From assembly GCA_900617975.1 (NCBI GenBank), contig UZAE01012847.1, positions 11,967 through 30,898 of the forward strand: DNA of 18,932 nucleotides, read 5' to 3'. A program made the position numbers and the translations under genes. Shown piece by piece: positions 1 to 9,900 of this stretch (the first letter of the stretch is position 1; each line of letters begins with the position of its first letter). Source of the DNA: Rodentolepis nana (Eukaryota > Platyhelminthes > Cestoda > Cyclophyllidea > Hymenolepididae). A model generated the notes under the pieces. The model saw only the letters and a list, made by a program, of their open reading frames with translations. It made no database searches and was not told the origin of the DNA.

Positions 1-64
1 GTTTGGCGTCAGAAATCAAATGCCGGTTTATGGACTTTTTGTGTGTGATTATACGATGCCCAGA
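1..64 (-). repeat. SINE-like retroposon, partial copy cut by window edge
   Basis: These bases align without large gaps to the inner part of the minus-strand copy near 2386-2451. Both contain GTTTG, a CAGAA(A/G)TCAA block, CCGGTTTAT, ACTTTTT, then a GATTATACGATGCCCAG / GAGTATACGTTGCCCAG block. The copy runs on the minus strand, so its tail lies left of the window. Similarity fades after about position 64, before the usual 5' end, so the 5' part is decayed or missing. Assignment rests on by-eye alignment. Confidence 0.7.
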
Positions 65-1484
65 TTAAAATTTGCAACTGCAACCATTGTACGTTGAACT
101 TAATGGCTTGGTAGGGTGGAAGGCACAAAAGCATACTTAAAGTTTAGTGTTTCAATTAGACATCTAAGTTTCATCTGGGATGAGAGTCGGTGCTGTGTGC
201 ACGACTAATGCTTCACAGAGTCACCGGAATGGAAAAAAATGAAACCTATCAAATAAAGATTAAAGTAAAGGCTTGACAAATTCTAAAAGTCTTATTTTTT
301 GCAATCCAGAGAGACTTCATCTAATTACTAAAACGTCATGGGCGCTTTCTGTCTCATCGTTCTCTCCCCCCAACCCCCCCCCCCCCCCCCCCCCCCCCCA
401 AGGTCCGAGTCAACTGCAGTCGTGTGATATTTCAAGGATAAGGCTACAGCCTAGTATAGCTTGAATCTTATGACTTTCAAACTAATACGCCTTATTGTAA
501 ACGAAGACTAGTTTGTGCTTCTAATCGAATCAGCAAATCAATAGTACCACAGTGGGGTTTTATTTCTACCTCTATGATCTATATCGTTAGACTACTCGTG
601 ACTCCGATTCAGGAGTAAAGCCAAAGTGAAGTTACTTTAAGCACATTTATTTATTTAACGAAAACTTTTATGAAAGAATAAGTCCTAACAATATAGAAGC
701 TTGAGAATATAATTATAGTCATTTGAATAACAGTTGCTGTCTCGAATAGCTCACTGATGATTGCTGAGTGACCCTGTGAAAGGGTAATTGGAAGTCAACA
801 TAACTAACTCGATCATTCGTCAGCCGTGATTTATTTTGATTAGAGTATCTCATTAGTAAATTTTAATTTAATAACTATTGATAAATCCTTGAAATTGTCA
901 TTGAGCGCTCATTTAGAACTCTGGAAAGGATTCTCGGATGCTGCAGAAATTTAATCCAATCAGCGTGAAGCTACTCATATAAACAGAAGAACATAATTGG
1001 TTGGTTGATAGTACAGATTCTCCAATTGGCTATCGAGATCTAAAGCATATCCTTATCTGGTTCATCCCAGCTGTCCCCAATCAACTACTTATGTTTGAAA
1101 TATTTCTCAAATGTCTATGGAACCAATACTCAATACCGTGATAAGATGGTTCATTGACTTCTTAAAGTTCTCTTGAAATTTAAGGACTGCTTGAAGCCTA
1201 AATTTCATGATAAGTAGTTGATAAGAGCAAAGATTAAAATTTTTGGTACCCTCTGAATTTTATATAGTTCAATAATCCCAATTGAAGAGAAATGTATGCA
1301 TAGATTGGACTAGAACATTTAGCTATATCACGTTCAAATCCTGAAATTAAAGGCAGCTTTATTGAGGATAACATAAACTATTCCATTGGACATCCGAACA
1401 ATCAGTTTTTCTCTTATCCATTTCACCCACATAAAATTCTTAATGTTAATTCATTGGTAATAATCACAGACATGCTAATTTGTC
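65..1484. other. Non-coding stretch, no gene seen
   Basis: AT-rich sequence with dense stops in all frames. Apart from the C run at 374-399 I see no splice-bounded exon, RNA gene or repeat copy here. A GTTCAAATCC near 1333 resembles a tRNA B box but has no matching arms around it. Confidence 0.5.
374..399. repeat. 26-base C homopolymer
   Basis: An uninterrupted run of 26 C lies just after a C-rich lead-in (CTCTCCCCCCAA). Short open frames over it only read poly-proline and are not coding. The exact length is likely to vary between individuals and is prone to sequencing error. On the minus strand it is a G run able to form a G-quadruplex. Confidence 0.95.
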
Positions 1485-1624
1485 ATGAGTCATGAGAAGG
1501 AGAATAATAATATCATTATTAATCATAACCATACTTGGAAATCAGTTTCATTGGAAGGCAACACAACTCCTGGATTCCACATGGTCGAGGCTTCAGTTGC
1601 ACATCACAATCATGATGGGTCACG
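1485..1624 (+). CDS. Candidate first exon of an unidentified gene
   Basis: ATG at 1485 has an in-frame TAA two codons upstream, so it can act as a true start. The frame reads MSHEKENNNIIINHNHTW and continues with SVSLEGNTTPGF, an Asn/His-rich stretch of the same flavour as the 372-aa protein at 14026-15460. The exon could end at a GTATGA donor (ACG|GTATGA, exon end 1624, phase 2) or at AAG|GTCAAT (exon end 1634, phase 0). No partner exon could be joined with confidence, and a second frame is also open here, so this may be a chance ORF. No family is recognised. Confidence 0.25.
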
Positions 1625-1639
1625 GTATGACAAGGTCAA

Positions 1640-2174
1640 TCGTTATTTATACATTAGTCTGTCATCTTACCAATCAACTTATTACTGATCAGGAAGGAAG
1701 ATAGTTGATTTGATCCTCTACGAATGTACGCATAATTACTTTTGAAGTACTTTAGAAGTACAAAGGAATTCCAAGTAGACTCACTAAATTCCCGACTATT
1801 GGAACAGTCAGCTGGATAGTAGTCGAATTTCAAATTCCCACATATTTTAACGTTAACTTATTAATGAGCATCGATTTATAACACGAGCATTATCACTTAG
1901 TTATGTCGACAAGAATCATTTAAAGCTTTGTCTCCTTTTGAGTTAAAAGTAATGAGGCGATTTTAAACGACCACCAAATTTTCTCAAAATTTATAATAAA
2001 TTGAACCTTTACAGTTTAAAAGTGTTGAAAAATCGGTATTACTCAGTTCAGATATACAAATAATCAAATACGACGGCATAAACGTTTTAATAAATCAATG
2101 AAATTACCAATGAAATATATAAACCATCTGCTCATGATTTCGCAGGTTTGGTGAACAAACTTCGTCAGAGAGAT
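1640..2174. other. Non-coding stretch, no gene seen
   Basis: AT-rich sequence with frequent stops. No acceptor-bounded exon stands out. It ends with the left target-site duplication of the repeat that follows (2162-2174). Confidence 0.5.
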
Positions 2175-2488
2175 TTATTTATATCAAATGGCAGGCGTTT
2201 TGATGGTTATCAGTAGCCCTCTAGTTGACTTCAGGCTTCACAGAGGGAGAGGAGCATCGAAGCGAAAAAAATGGAGACGGGGTGAGGAACGGAAGAATGT
2301 TTTAAAGATGTAAAAGCGACAGACACAAAGGTAGATGAAAGGTGAGGTGAGTTATGTGAAAGTGGTCGAATATGGGGCGTCATGAAAGTTTGAACTCAGA
2401 AGTCAACGTCCGGTTTATATACTTTTTTGCTGCATGAGTATACGTTGCCCAGGTTGCACCACGTGGAGGTAAGTCTATCGCACTCCCC
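2175..2488 (-). mobile_element. SINE-like retroposon, copy 1 (full length)
   Basis: A 314-bp copy in minus orientation. Its 5' end on the minus strand reads GGGGAGTGCGATAGACTTAC. Its 3' end is the shared block GGCTACTGATAACCATCA followed by CGCCTGCCATTTGATATAAATAA. The flanks TCGTCAGAGAGAT (2162-2174) and TCGTCAGATAGAGAT (2489-2503) are target-site duplications differing by a 2-bp indel. The internal inverted repeat survives as GTTGACTTC / GAAGTCAAC. There is no coding capacity, so the copy depended on another element's reverse transcriptase. Whether a Pol III promoter is present is unclear. Confidence 0.8.
2469..2474 (+). promoter_or_regulatory. Cryptic 5' splice donor (GGAG|GTAAGT) in antisense repeat
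   Basis: The antisense strand of copy 1 reads GTGGAG|GTAAGTC, a near-perfect metazoan 5' splice site. The same position is AG|GTAAGT in copy 3 and AAGTAAGT in copy 2. No downstream exon using it was identified. Confidence 0.45.
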
Positions 2489-2503
2489 TCGTCAGATAGA
2501 GAT

Positions 2504-3115
2504 AAAATTTGATCAAATATCCATGAAGGCATCAGAAGCGCATTGCGACAGAGCAGCGGTAGGACGGACGGGCAACTTTGAGTCAAACAGTGGGAAGTGG
2601 TGACTTCGTGTTAAACCTTACTGGTGCAAGCACAATTTATGCGTTCAATGCTAAACTTGCTTTATTCGATCACTGAAAAAGAGAAGTCTGATAATAAAAT
2701 ATGTGTTTAAACTTATTAAGATCAAAGTGACACTTGATCAAGTTGTACTTCATTAACAAAGAACGTCGAAATATTAATTTGTTTTGTCTTCCAATCTTTT
2801 CGTCATGTACTTATTTGTACTTTTAGTGAAGAAACTAAAGTCACAATTTGCTAAAAAATGTAATTCGTTTTTAAAGCACAAGTTCTACTAATTTTTTCCC
2901 AAAATTAAAACATGCAAATAGTTCAGTAAAATGGAAATAGACAAATTTATATCAGCCACTTATTTTTTTGGAATTCGATTCATTTGTTCAATTTAAAAAA
3001 ATTAAATTTGTGCAGTTTCCGTATAATCTACCGAAGACTGAGTTCAAAATTTGTTCACATTTGTCCGTCTAAAAATTACTCTGAATGGTCTACACGTAGA
3101 CTTTAAGTCCTGAAA
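2504..3115. other. Non-coding stretch, no gene seen
   Basis: AT-rich sequence with homopolymer A and T runs and frequent stops. No exon, RNA gene or repeat copy is recognised. Confidence 0.5.
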
Positions 3116-3118
3116 GCT

Positions 3119-3321
3119 GAGCAGAGGCCTTGCAATTGCAATCATTTGAATTTTTTCCATTTTCAACAATACTTGCTCAATTCAAACGGGATTTAATTGA
3201 AAAAGCAAACTATTTATTCGACCGAAAGCTGGATTTTCAACCGTTACTCAAAGATATCCTCCCACTATTCCAAGTTACTAATGTCTGCTCTGTTATAGCA
3301 CTTTGTCAATATTTTAACTGA
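3119..3321 (+). CDS. Candidate terminal exon, unidentified
   Basis: The frame is open from a TGA at about 3118 to the TGA at 3319-3321. It reads ALQLQSFEFFPFSTILAQF and then a charged amphipathic stretch including RDLIEKANYLFDRKLDF. The composition is protein-like for such AT-rich DNA. Possible acceptors are GAGCAG and CAGAG just before GCC TTG. There is no convincing polypyrimidine tract and no AATAAA shortly after the stop. No family is recognised. It may be a chance ORF or a decayed exon. Confidence 0.2.
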
Positions 3322-3846
3322 GATGTACTGGAATAAGATAGTAAGTAAATCGTGTAACGGTTGGTAGTTGAGGTTGACGCATTGAGTCCTTTTAAAGGGC
3401 TTGCGTTGAGGTATTGGGGAAGAGATATACAGACTCCTCTCTTCTTTTCTAAACCGAGATATCCAGCAGCAGTTTTGCAGTATGCAAAGCAGCCTTCAAC
3501 GTATTTTGTTTATCTTTCATAGGCGCTTCATTTTTATTTATCATATTTGCATCACTTAACTTTGATTTGATTTTGACGAGGTCAGTGATTAGCGTCTGTG
3601 AGTAAATGTTTTAGATACCATGGCGATTCTTATTATAATCTGAGGTAATAATTTTCCTAAAGACTTTTGCCGGCAATTATGAAGTTCTGCATATTTTCAC
3701 ATCAAACGATGACCAAGCCTGCATCGCTAGGTTCCATCCGTAATGCAAATAATCTCGAAGTGTTTTCCATATACTGAACCATCGACCATTTTTGCCAAAT
3801 AATCTAAATTTTCTACTTTACTTTAAGGCTAAATTTTTAGAGGTTT
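3322..3846. other. Non-coding stretch, no gene seen
   Basis: Stops occur in every frame and no splice-bounded exon is evident. The right edge is the target-site duplication at 3847-3860. Confidence 0.5.
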
Positions 3847-3860
3847 ACCTTAAGAATCGC

Positions 3861-4185
3861 GGGGTGTGCGATAGACTTACTTCCACGTGGCGCACCCTGG
3901 GCAACGTATACTCATACGGCAAAAAAGTCTGTTATTCGGCAGTTGACTTCTGACTTCAGACTACCAAGACCCCACTGCATTTCATATTCGACTAATTACA
4001 CAGTACTCACCTCACCTTTTTCTACCTTTGTGTCTGTCTGTCTCACGTCTGTGAATCATCATTTTGCCTCCCTCTCGACGTATTGCCACTTTGATGTTTA
4101 TCTTCCTTTCTGTGAAGCCTGAAGTCAACTAAAGGGCTAATGATACCTACCATAACGCCTGCCATTTGAAATAAATAAATAAATA
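3861..4185 (+). mobile_element. SINE-like retroposon, copy 2 (full length)
   Basis: The clearest copy, 325 bp. It is flanked by a perfect 14-bp target-site duplication ACCTTAAGAATCGC at 3847-3860 and 4186-4199. It starts GGGGTGTGCGATAGACTTAC and ends with TGCCATTTG plus an AAATAAATAAATAAATA tail. An exact 10-bp inverted repeat, AGTTGACTTC (3941-3950) and GAAGTCAACT (4121-4130), encloses a pyrimidine-rich middle (CTACCTTTGTGTCTGTCTG). Variable-length duplications and the simple-repeat tail show insertion by target-primed reverse transcription. It is non-coding, and no convincing tRNA-type A box is seen. Confidence 0.88.
3941..4130 (+). repeat. Internal inverted repeat of the SINE (copy 2)
   Basis: Arms AGTTGACTTC at 3941-3950 and GAAGTCAACT at 4121-4130 are perfect reverse complements 170 nt apart. 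The pairing is kept in copy 1 and, with one wobble and one mismatch, in copy 3 (AGTTGACATC / GAAGTCAGCT). It suggests a long-range stem in the element's RNA. Confidence 0.7.
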
Positions 4186-4199
4186 ACCTTAAGAATCGC

Positions 4200-4975
4200 A
4201 GTGACTGCCTTCAGACTGCAGCCATTATGGGAGATTTTTCCACGCAAATACGCCTTCTCACGAAGGGAAAGCTCTATAGTAACTCGACTGCCACTCCTCT
4301 TTAAAATGAATTATCCCATAAGTCTTCATTTCTCTCAGTAAGTTTCCAACTCTTTTACCACTCTTTCTGCAAACATCCCCATGCAGTCTTCCCCTAAGCA
4401 GACTCCAACGCTTCACCTCTTCCGTAACACTTGTCTTCGGTCCTCCATAAAATAGCGAAGTAATTTAATTCACTCAATTTCGTAGTCCTCTTTCACTCTC
4501 TTTCTCTGATCACATTGAAGTAATAATCTTTGAACACCCTTTCTTATCTCTTTAACTCAATAAATATTTGTTAACTCTAGTATTTAGCTCCCCCCCCCCA
4601 CAGTTTAATTAAATTTCTATCTTTTTGCAAGATATATTGTTTAATGTTATTTATGAACAGTAAATACCATTTTTCTGCTAAATGTGAAAATTTCAAAACC
4701 CAAAGAATGCAGAGGGCACGCCAGATATTGAGGCTAATTTTACCATGACTTGAAAGCCAGCAAGTCTACTAAAGGAATTACTAAAATTTATTTTTAATTG
4801 CTAATAGTCCTCTGGTGTCAGTTTTGGATCAAACGATTTTAATCGACAATTACTGAGTTAAATGATGCCCCAAAACAAGGACGCCCAACAAATTTCGAAG
4901 AGGACCTATCTAGACCCTGCTTGGATCAGATCCATATGTTAAATAAGCTGGGAATTCGGGAACTGCAACACCCCT
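4200..4975. other. Non-coding stretch, no gene seen
   Basis: AT-rich sequence with pyrimidine-rich patches (4330-4560) and a 10-base C run at 4590-4599. No exon or RNA gene could be supported. Confidence 0.5.
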
Positions 4976-5254
4976 CTAAGTATAACAAGGATGAGAGGAG
5001 AAATATGTGTATTTCTTTGCTTTTAAAGTGAACAATAGGCCTTTATAACCAAGTTGCTGCTGACAGAGGGAAGTGTGGGGGCCGCCTAGAGGAGCGGTTT
5101 TCTCCGAGTAAAGTCGCAGTCCCACCTTTAAGGCCAGAGCCGATTTCGAAAACTCCTTGTTTACTTTGGGCGGGGGTTGTGCATAGAAAAATCCGCAGAT
5201 ATTAACTAAAATTGGGAAAAAACTGTTAGAGGTGAACTTTGTTGATGTTAACAA
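4976..5254 (-). other. GC-richer island with a 92-codon minus-strand open frame
   Basis: Positions about 5040-5180 are clearly richer in G+C than their surroundings and include CCGCCTAGAGGAGCGG. The minus-strand frame contains QPPPKVNKEFSKSALALKVG and PLGGPHTSLCQQQLGYKG. The first ATG has no strong context, no splice boundaries are obvious, and no AATAAA follows closely. It could be a decayed gene or transposon fragment. No family is recognised and coding status is doubtful. Confidence 0.25.
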
Positions 5255-6851
5255 TTAGATCAACTGAATAAGAAATCAAAATCTATACATTCTATCTTAT
5301 TTGGTAAAATCAATTATTTCTTCAACACGACAATTCACAGTCCATGAGTTTAGGTTGCATAGTGGACTATCAACGAGCATTCGTTCATCACAGTATCCAT
5401 ACTTTTGGAGTTTTCCGCCTTGAAGTCCTTAATATTATTGGGGGAAATTTTCTATTTTGGCGTGTGGGATTTGGGGGAGAAATTGCGAATATCTGTTAAA
5501 AACGATTAATGTGATAATATAACGCTAGTTTTAGAAACAACTCTAGAAAGTGTGTTGAGTATTTGTGGAAATATTTGAGGCATAAAAGGTAGGTTATTCA
5601 GCTATGGTTGAAAAACTGGGCAATAAGTTAATTTCATTAGATCGACTAATAGAATTAAAGGTATCCCCAGGTTACAGCGTATAAATACCATTGGCTGTTT
5701 TAGAGCGTTAAGCTATGCTGTATGGAACTTCTGATGTAATATTTTTGGAAAAAAATAACTACGACAAAACTTGGGGCTCCAAGTTCCGAAACACTTCTGG
5801 TAGAGTAGTATTCATTATTAATTGACCATAATGAATGCCTCGTCTCAAATGAAAATTGGAATATAAGTCACAGAAAAATGTTAGAAAAAAAATGTCAGAA
5901 ACACTAAGAATTTCATGCAAACCTGCATTCCGGATACTTGGCAAAAGAGAACAATGACAGAATAACTACAGTGCATGGAGAAACAGTCACACCCAGTTCC
6001 TCCCGCTCTGCCTGCTTGTGTGGACTGTCTCCGCTTACATCTTTCCTTTAATTAACATCTATTGACTAAAAACCAACACCCAACCCATTGTCTCACTTAC
6101 CTGAGAAATTACTCATAGCCTATTTATGTGGGCAATATTTATGTAGTGCTTTTAATAACTATACTCACCCCTCTTCTAATTATGATTTGTCTCTTCGCTT
6201 CGCTGTAATTAACTTCTCAAAATGGCATTCCATTGGCATAGCAGTAACTATTGGCAAGATATATCCAAACAGTGCCCATTGCGTTACTCTCAAAAATATC
6301 ATAACAGCATTGAGTAATTTCACAAAAAAGAGATAGGTACAGAGGTAGAAAATTAGTGTTTAATTGCAGTCGCCTTAAAATAAACTCATTCCTACACAAA
6401 TTTGATGAAACAGCTTTGAAAAATTATAATCGTGTATCAAAATTGTTGCCGATTGAGTATTGCTGTGACTTACCGTTATCACACTTGCATGAGTAGAATC
6501 GACCGCAATTTCAACTTTACTTTGCCTGTTATTGCGAGTTTTAAAACAATCTGAAATGAATGGATGGAGATAACATGAGGCATTGAAATGGATGTTGTTC
6601 TACGGAATTGTTAATATTATCCTACACCAAAAACAAAAACATCAAATTTGAGAAAAAAACTAATTATAAATGCAAAGGAATTAACTAATTCGATTTGAAA
6701 ACTATTCAAAATAAAAAAATTAAACGGTTCATTGTTTACTATTGTGAAGAAAAGTACACGATAGCCAACACACAACTGTTATCCGATCTAGCGCAACGCT
6801 AATGATTTCACCGCCAATTAGTCCATTAATGAGACAAGTTTCGAAACCACT
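5255..6851. other. Mostly non-coding intergenic sequence
   Basis: No supported gene. A minus-strand open frame at 5759-5944 (ending NTTLPEVFRNLEPQVLS) has a weak acceptor-like TTTTCATTTGAG before its last third, but no partner exon and no poly(A) signal. A short pyrimidine- and GC-richer patch lies at about 5985-6035. The plus-strand open frame at 6088-6336 looks random. Confidence 0.45.
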
Positions 6852-6857
6852 TTTATT
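6852..6857 (-). terminator. Poly(A) signal AATAAA of the 165-aa gene
   Basis: On the minus strand AATAAA lies 91 nt after the TAA stop (6949-6951). That gives a short 3' untranslated region and supports this exon as terminal. Confidence 0.6.
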
Positions 6858-6948
6858 ATTATGAAAAAAATGCATTAGAATATATTTTTACTCCAACATC
6901 AACTGTCCTTATTCACATATTCATTTGTTTCCCCATAGCTCTAAAAGA

Positions 6949-9900
6949 TTAAGTTGGTATTGGAATTACCTGGTACTTTTGCGATGGAGGTGGATATAGA
7001 TGAAGCATATCCGGTGGTAAATATCCGTATGGATTATTTAGCAAATAAGACAATATCGGAAACTGAGGATCATAGAAGCTGTCATCAATATCCATTGATG
7101 GGGTTTGCAAACCAGGGATAGAAGATGATGGTTGAGGAAAGTGAATTTGGCCTGTATACGGAGCGTTATATCCTACCTCGAGTTCCGTTTTAGTGTTATA
7201 CACAGCAACTTCACCTTCGTTTGGTCGACTACACGAAGGTTCGAGGGAGTCAAATGCTGGACGATCATTGGACAGACTTGTAGATTGAGTGTTCTTTAAT
7301 TGGAATATTTTGGAAAGCTTTGCCTTCCTTGATTTCAGTGAATAAACCACCGCCCTTCGATAAATATCTGGGAAAAAAATAATTTTTTTTCTAAGAGCTG
7401 CATTTTCTGCTGGAATATCCTCAAAAGTCGGTAAACCCATATATGTTCTTTTCTGCTGTCTAACCACTTTGTAGTGATATGAGCAATAGACAAAAATGGG
7501 GACTCAAAAGCGGTTCTTCGTTGTCTATCAAGAGAGGAAGGCTCAATAGCCTATAAAGGCTTTGATAGCCTCAACATCAAAGTCTACTCAAAATGGCAGC
7601 TACACACATCTTCTTGGTCACCATCTTCGTGTTGACTATGCAATGAATGATGTTTCCACTGTGCAAATATTTCAAGAAGTCATTTCAGATGTGTAGTAGA
7701 ATGAATTACATGGAACCATGGTGTAAGCCATTTAACGACAACTGACACAATGAACAAATAGAGCAAAAGCGACCCAAATAAATGAATCGCTCAATAAAAA
7801 TCTGTTGAAACATCTCTAGCATTTAACTGCAAGCACAAAAAATGATCAATCGTTCGCCACTCAAAATGCACAAAGTAAGCTAGTGATTAGGAATCGTCGA
7901 AGTAGAATGGCAGAACTAAATGAGTGGAAAGACCAACTTTGAAAGTAGTCCGTAATTGCTAAAGCTAAAAAGTCAGCGTTCACTTGCGAAATAACCTCAA
8001 GTCTACGGCTTAGATCAAGAGGATGGAAAGTGTCATTTCAAAATCAGAGGTGATAACAAGGCAAAATACTGGACAAGGAATTAAAATGTTCTTTCACCGT
8101 CACCGCCAAGTCACTTTATAACCTTGGCAGATCAAGATAAAAGTAAATCAATTGTTGTTAATTAATTGATTCTTTGTGTAACCAACCACATTCTATTATA
8201 TCAAGGGTAGAACGATTCTTTTGATCTTTTCAGACAAATCACGGCCTGAATAAATAATGTTCAGTCATTAGGGTAGTCATGTCTGGTCAAATCTCCATTT
8301 CCCTCCACTTGAAATCTAAGTTGAAATACCGTATTTAAAAATTTCTTTTATCTCACTATATGGGGTGGGCGATGGACTTACCTCCACTTGGTGCTCCCTG
8401 AGCAACGTATACTCATACGACAAAAGTCTATTAATTGGCAGTTGACATCTGACTTCAAACTACCATCACCCCAGTGTATGTCATATTCGACCCCTTTAAC
8501 AGTACTCATCTTACCTTTTCCCTACCTTTGTGCCTGTCTGACTCTTTCACATCTGCGAATCTCTCTTCTGTTCCCCACCTCTCGACTTTCTATTACTTTG
8601 ATGTTCCTTTCCTTTCTGAAGCCCGAAGTCAGCTAAAGGGCTAATGATAACCATCAAAACGCCTGCTAATTGAAACAACTAATTAAATATCTCACTAAAT
8701 CATATAGTTTTAAATCTAGGTAAGGATTACTTGTCATCAAAAATCTACTTAAAGAATATAGCTGCTAACGTTTTTCTAAATCAGGAACATGGATGCACTT
8801 TAAAATAGAACAAAAATGACAAGCGATTGTACTTTAATATACTATGCACTACTACGATCTTAAACTAGACTTAAATGTCTTCGTAAAAAGTTTGGCCTCT
8901 TGGATTATACAGAAGGAGTTTTATATTCTCTCATGAATTTAAGACAGCGAGAACACTCGAGACGTGCGAACCTTTGTTTATCAATTACTTGTTACAATAT
9001 TTAAAATAGACATTGTCTGTTTCTACATTACTTCCAAAAGATTACTCGTTGACTCTCTGTGTTGAATAGTTAGGGGCTGGAATATGAAGTAAAACTCTAA
9101 TGTTTTGTAGACGTATTACACACATTCCTCGCTTTTGTTCAAATCAATATTTAATCGTTCAAGTAAGCCTTAGTGAACTTTCTTACACTTAACCAAGCTT
9201 TTCAAGTCCATTTGCATCGATCAGGATGTTGAACCCGATCAGCATGTGAAACTTCCTTTGTTTCACGGCGACGTGGGTGAGATCGCTAATGCAGGCTCTG
9301 AATACGCTGCATATATTTTTGTTCCTTTTTACTACAATGCACATGATATGCATTGTACCATAACTATATGACTGATAAATCACTCAACTATCTCTTCTAG
9401 TTTGGTGCTTCTTCAGAGTTTTCCAAATCTGTCCATTCGGTCATTAGGGTGTTGGGCAAATTTTCAGCGTTATTCTACCACCAATGACGAGTTTTTTTAA
9501 TTTCTTTGAAGAATTATGTACTTTGAAATTGAGTAGGAAATAACCGGTCACTCATTACATTGCAGGGACTTTGAATTCAACGGAATTTTTATACTTACTG
9601 TCAATCACTGGTACTCAAATTACCTCTAGAAAAACACCGGCTTTCATCCGAATGGCGTACTTAGTTTGGATAAACTGGAGGTGGGTACTATGCTATGGAT
9701 GAGTCATTTTGAAGTGGAAATCTTAAAAATGAATATAATAAAAGGCAGTAATAAATACTCAATGTCCAGTTGGTTCTACTTACGCCACATTTGAATAATC
9801 AGGATAATGGGATGAAAACTAGGATGGAGAGTATCCTTTATAGCCCAGCAATATTGAGGCATTGCAATAATTAATCATTCAGATCGATAATTAATGTAAT

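Noticed and set aside
748..790. CACTGATGA followed by GTGAAAGGG looks like a hammerhead ribozyme core
   Set aside because: The bases between the two core motifs do not form stem II, and stems I and III are absent.
2380..2586. 68-codon minus-strand open frame
   Set aside because: It overlaps the 5' part of SINE copy 1 and its flank, with no splice or homology support.
6970..7367. Basic block of the 165-aa protein as a degenerate MADS box or bZIP
   Set aside because: The RR-x(3)-YS-x-K pattern needs a shift to align and the rest of the MADS domain is absent. No leucine heptads follow the basic region.
8486..8494. TTCGACCCC as a Pol III B box of the SINE
   Set aside because: It is about 125 nt into the element, is weak in the other copies, and has no A box at the expected distance.
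8388..8636. 82-codon plus-strand open frame
   Set aside because: It lies entirely inside SINE copy 3 and is not conserved as a frame in copies 1 and 2.
9195..9300. HGDVG and NAGS on the plus frame recall Cu/Zn superoxide dismutase motifs
   Set aside because: In the family these motifs are far apart and the metal ligands are missing. The resemblance is likely chance.
9397..9474. Minus-strand terminal-exon-like frame ending DLENSEEAPN
   Set aside because: Its only acceptor lacks a pyrimidine tract and its phase does not fit the first exon of the 165-aa gene or the 16448 exon.
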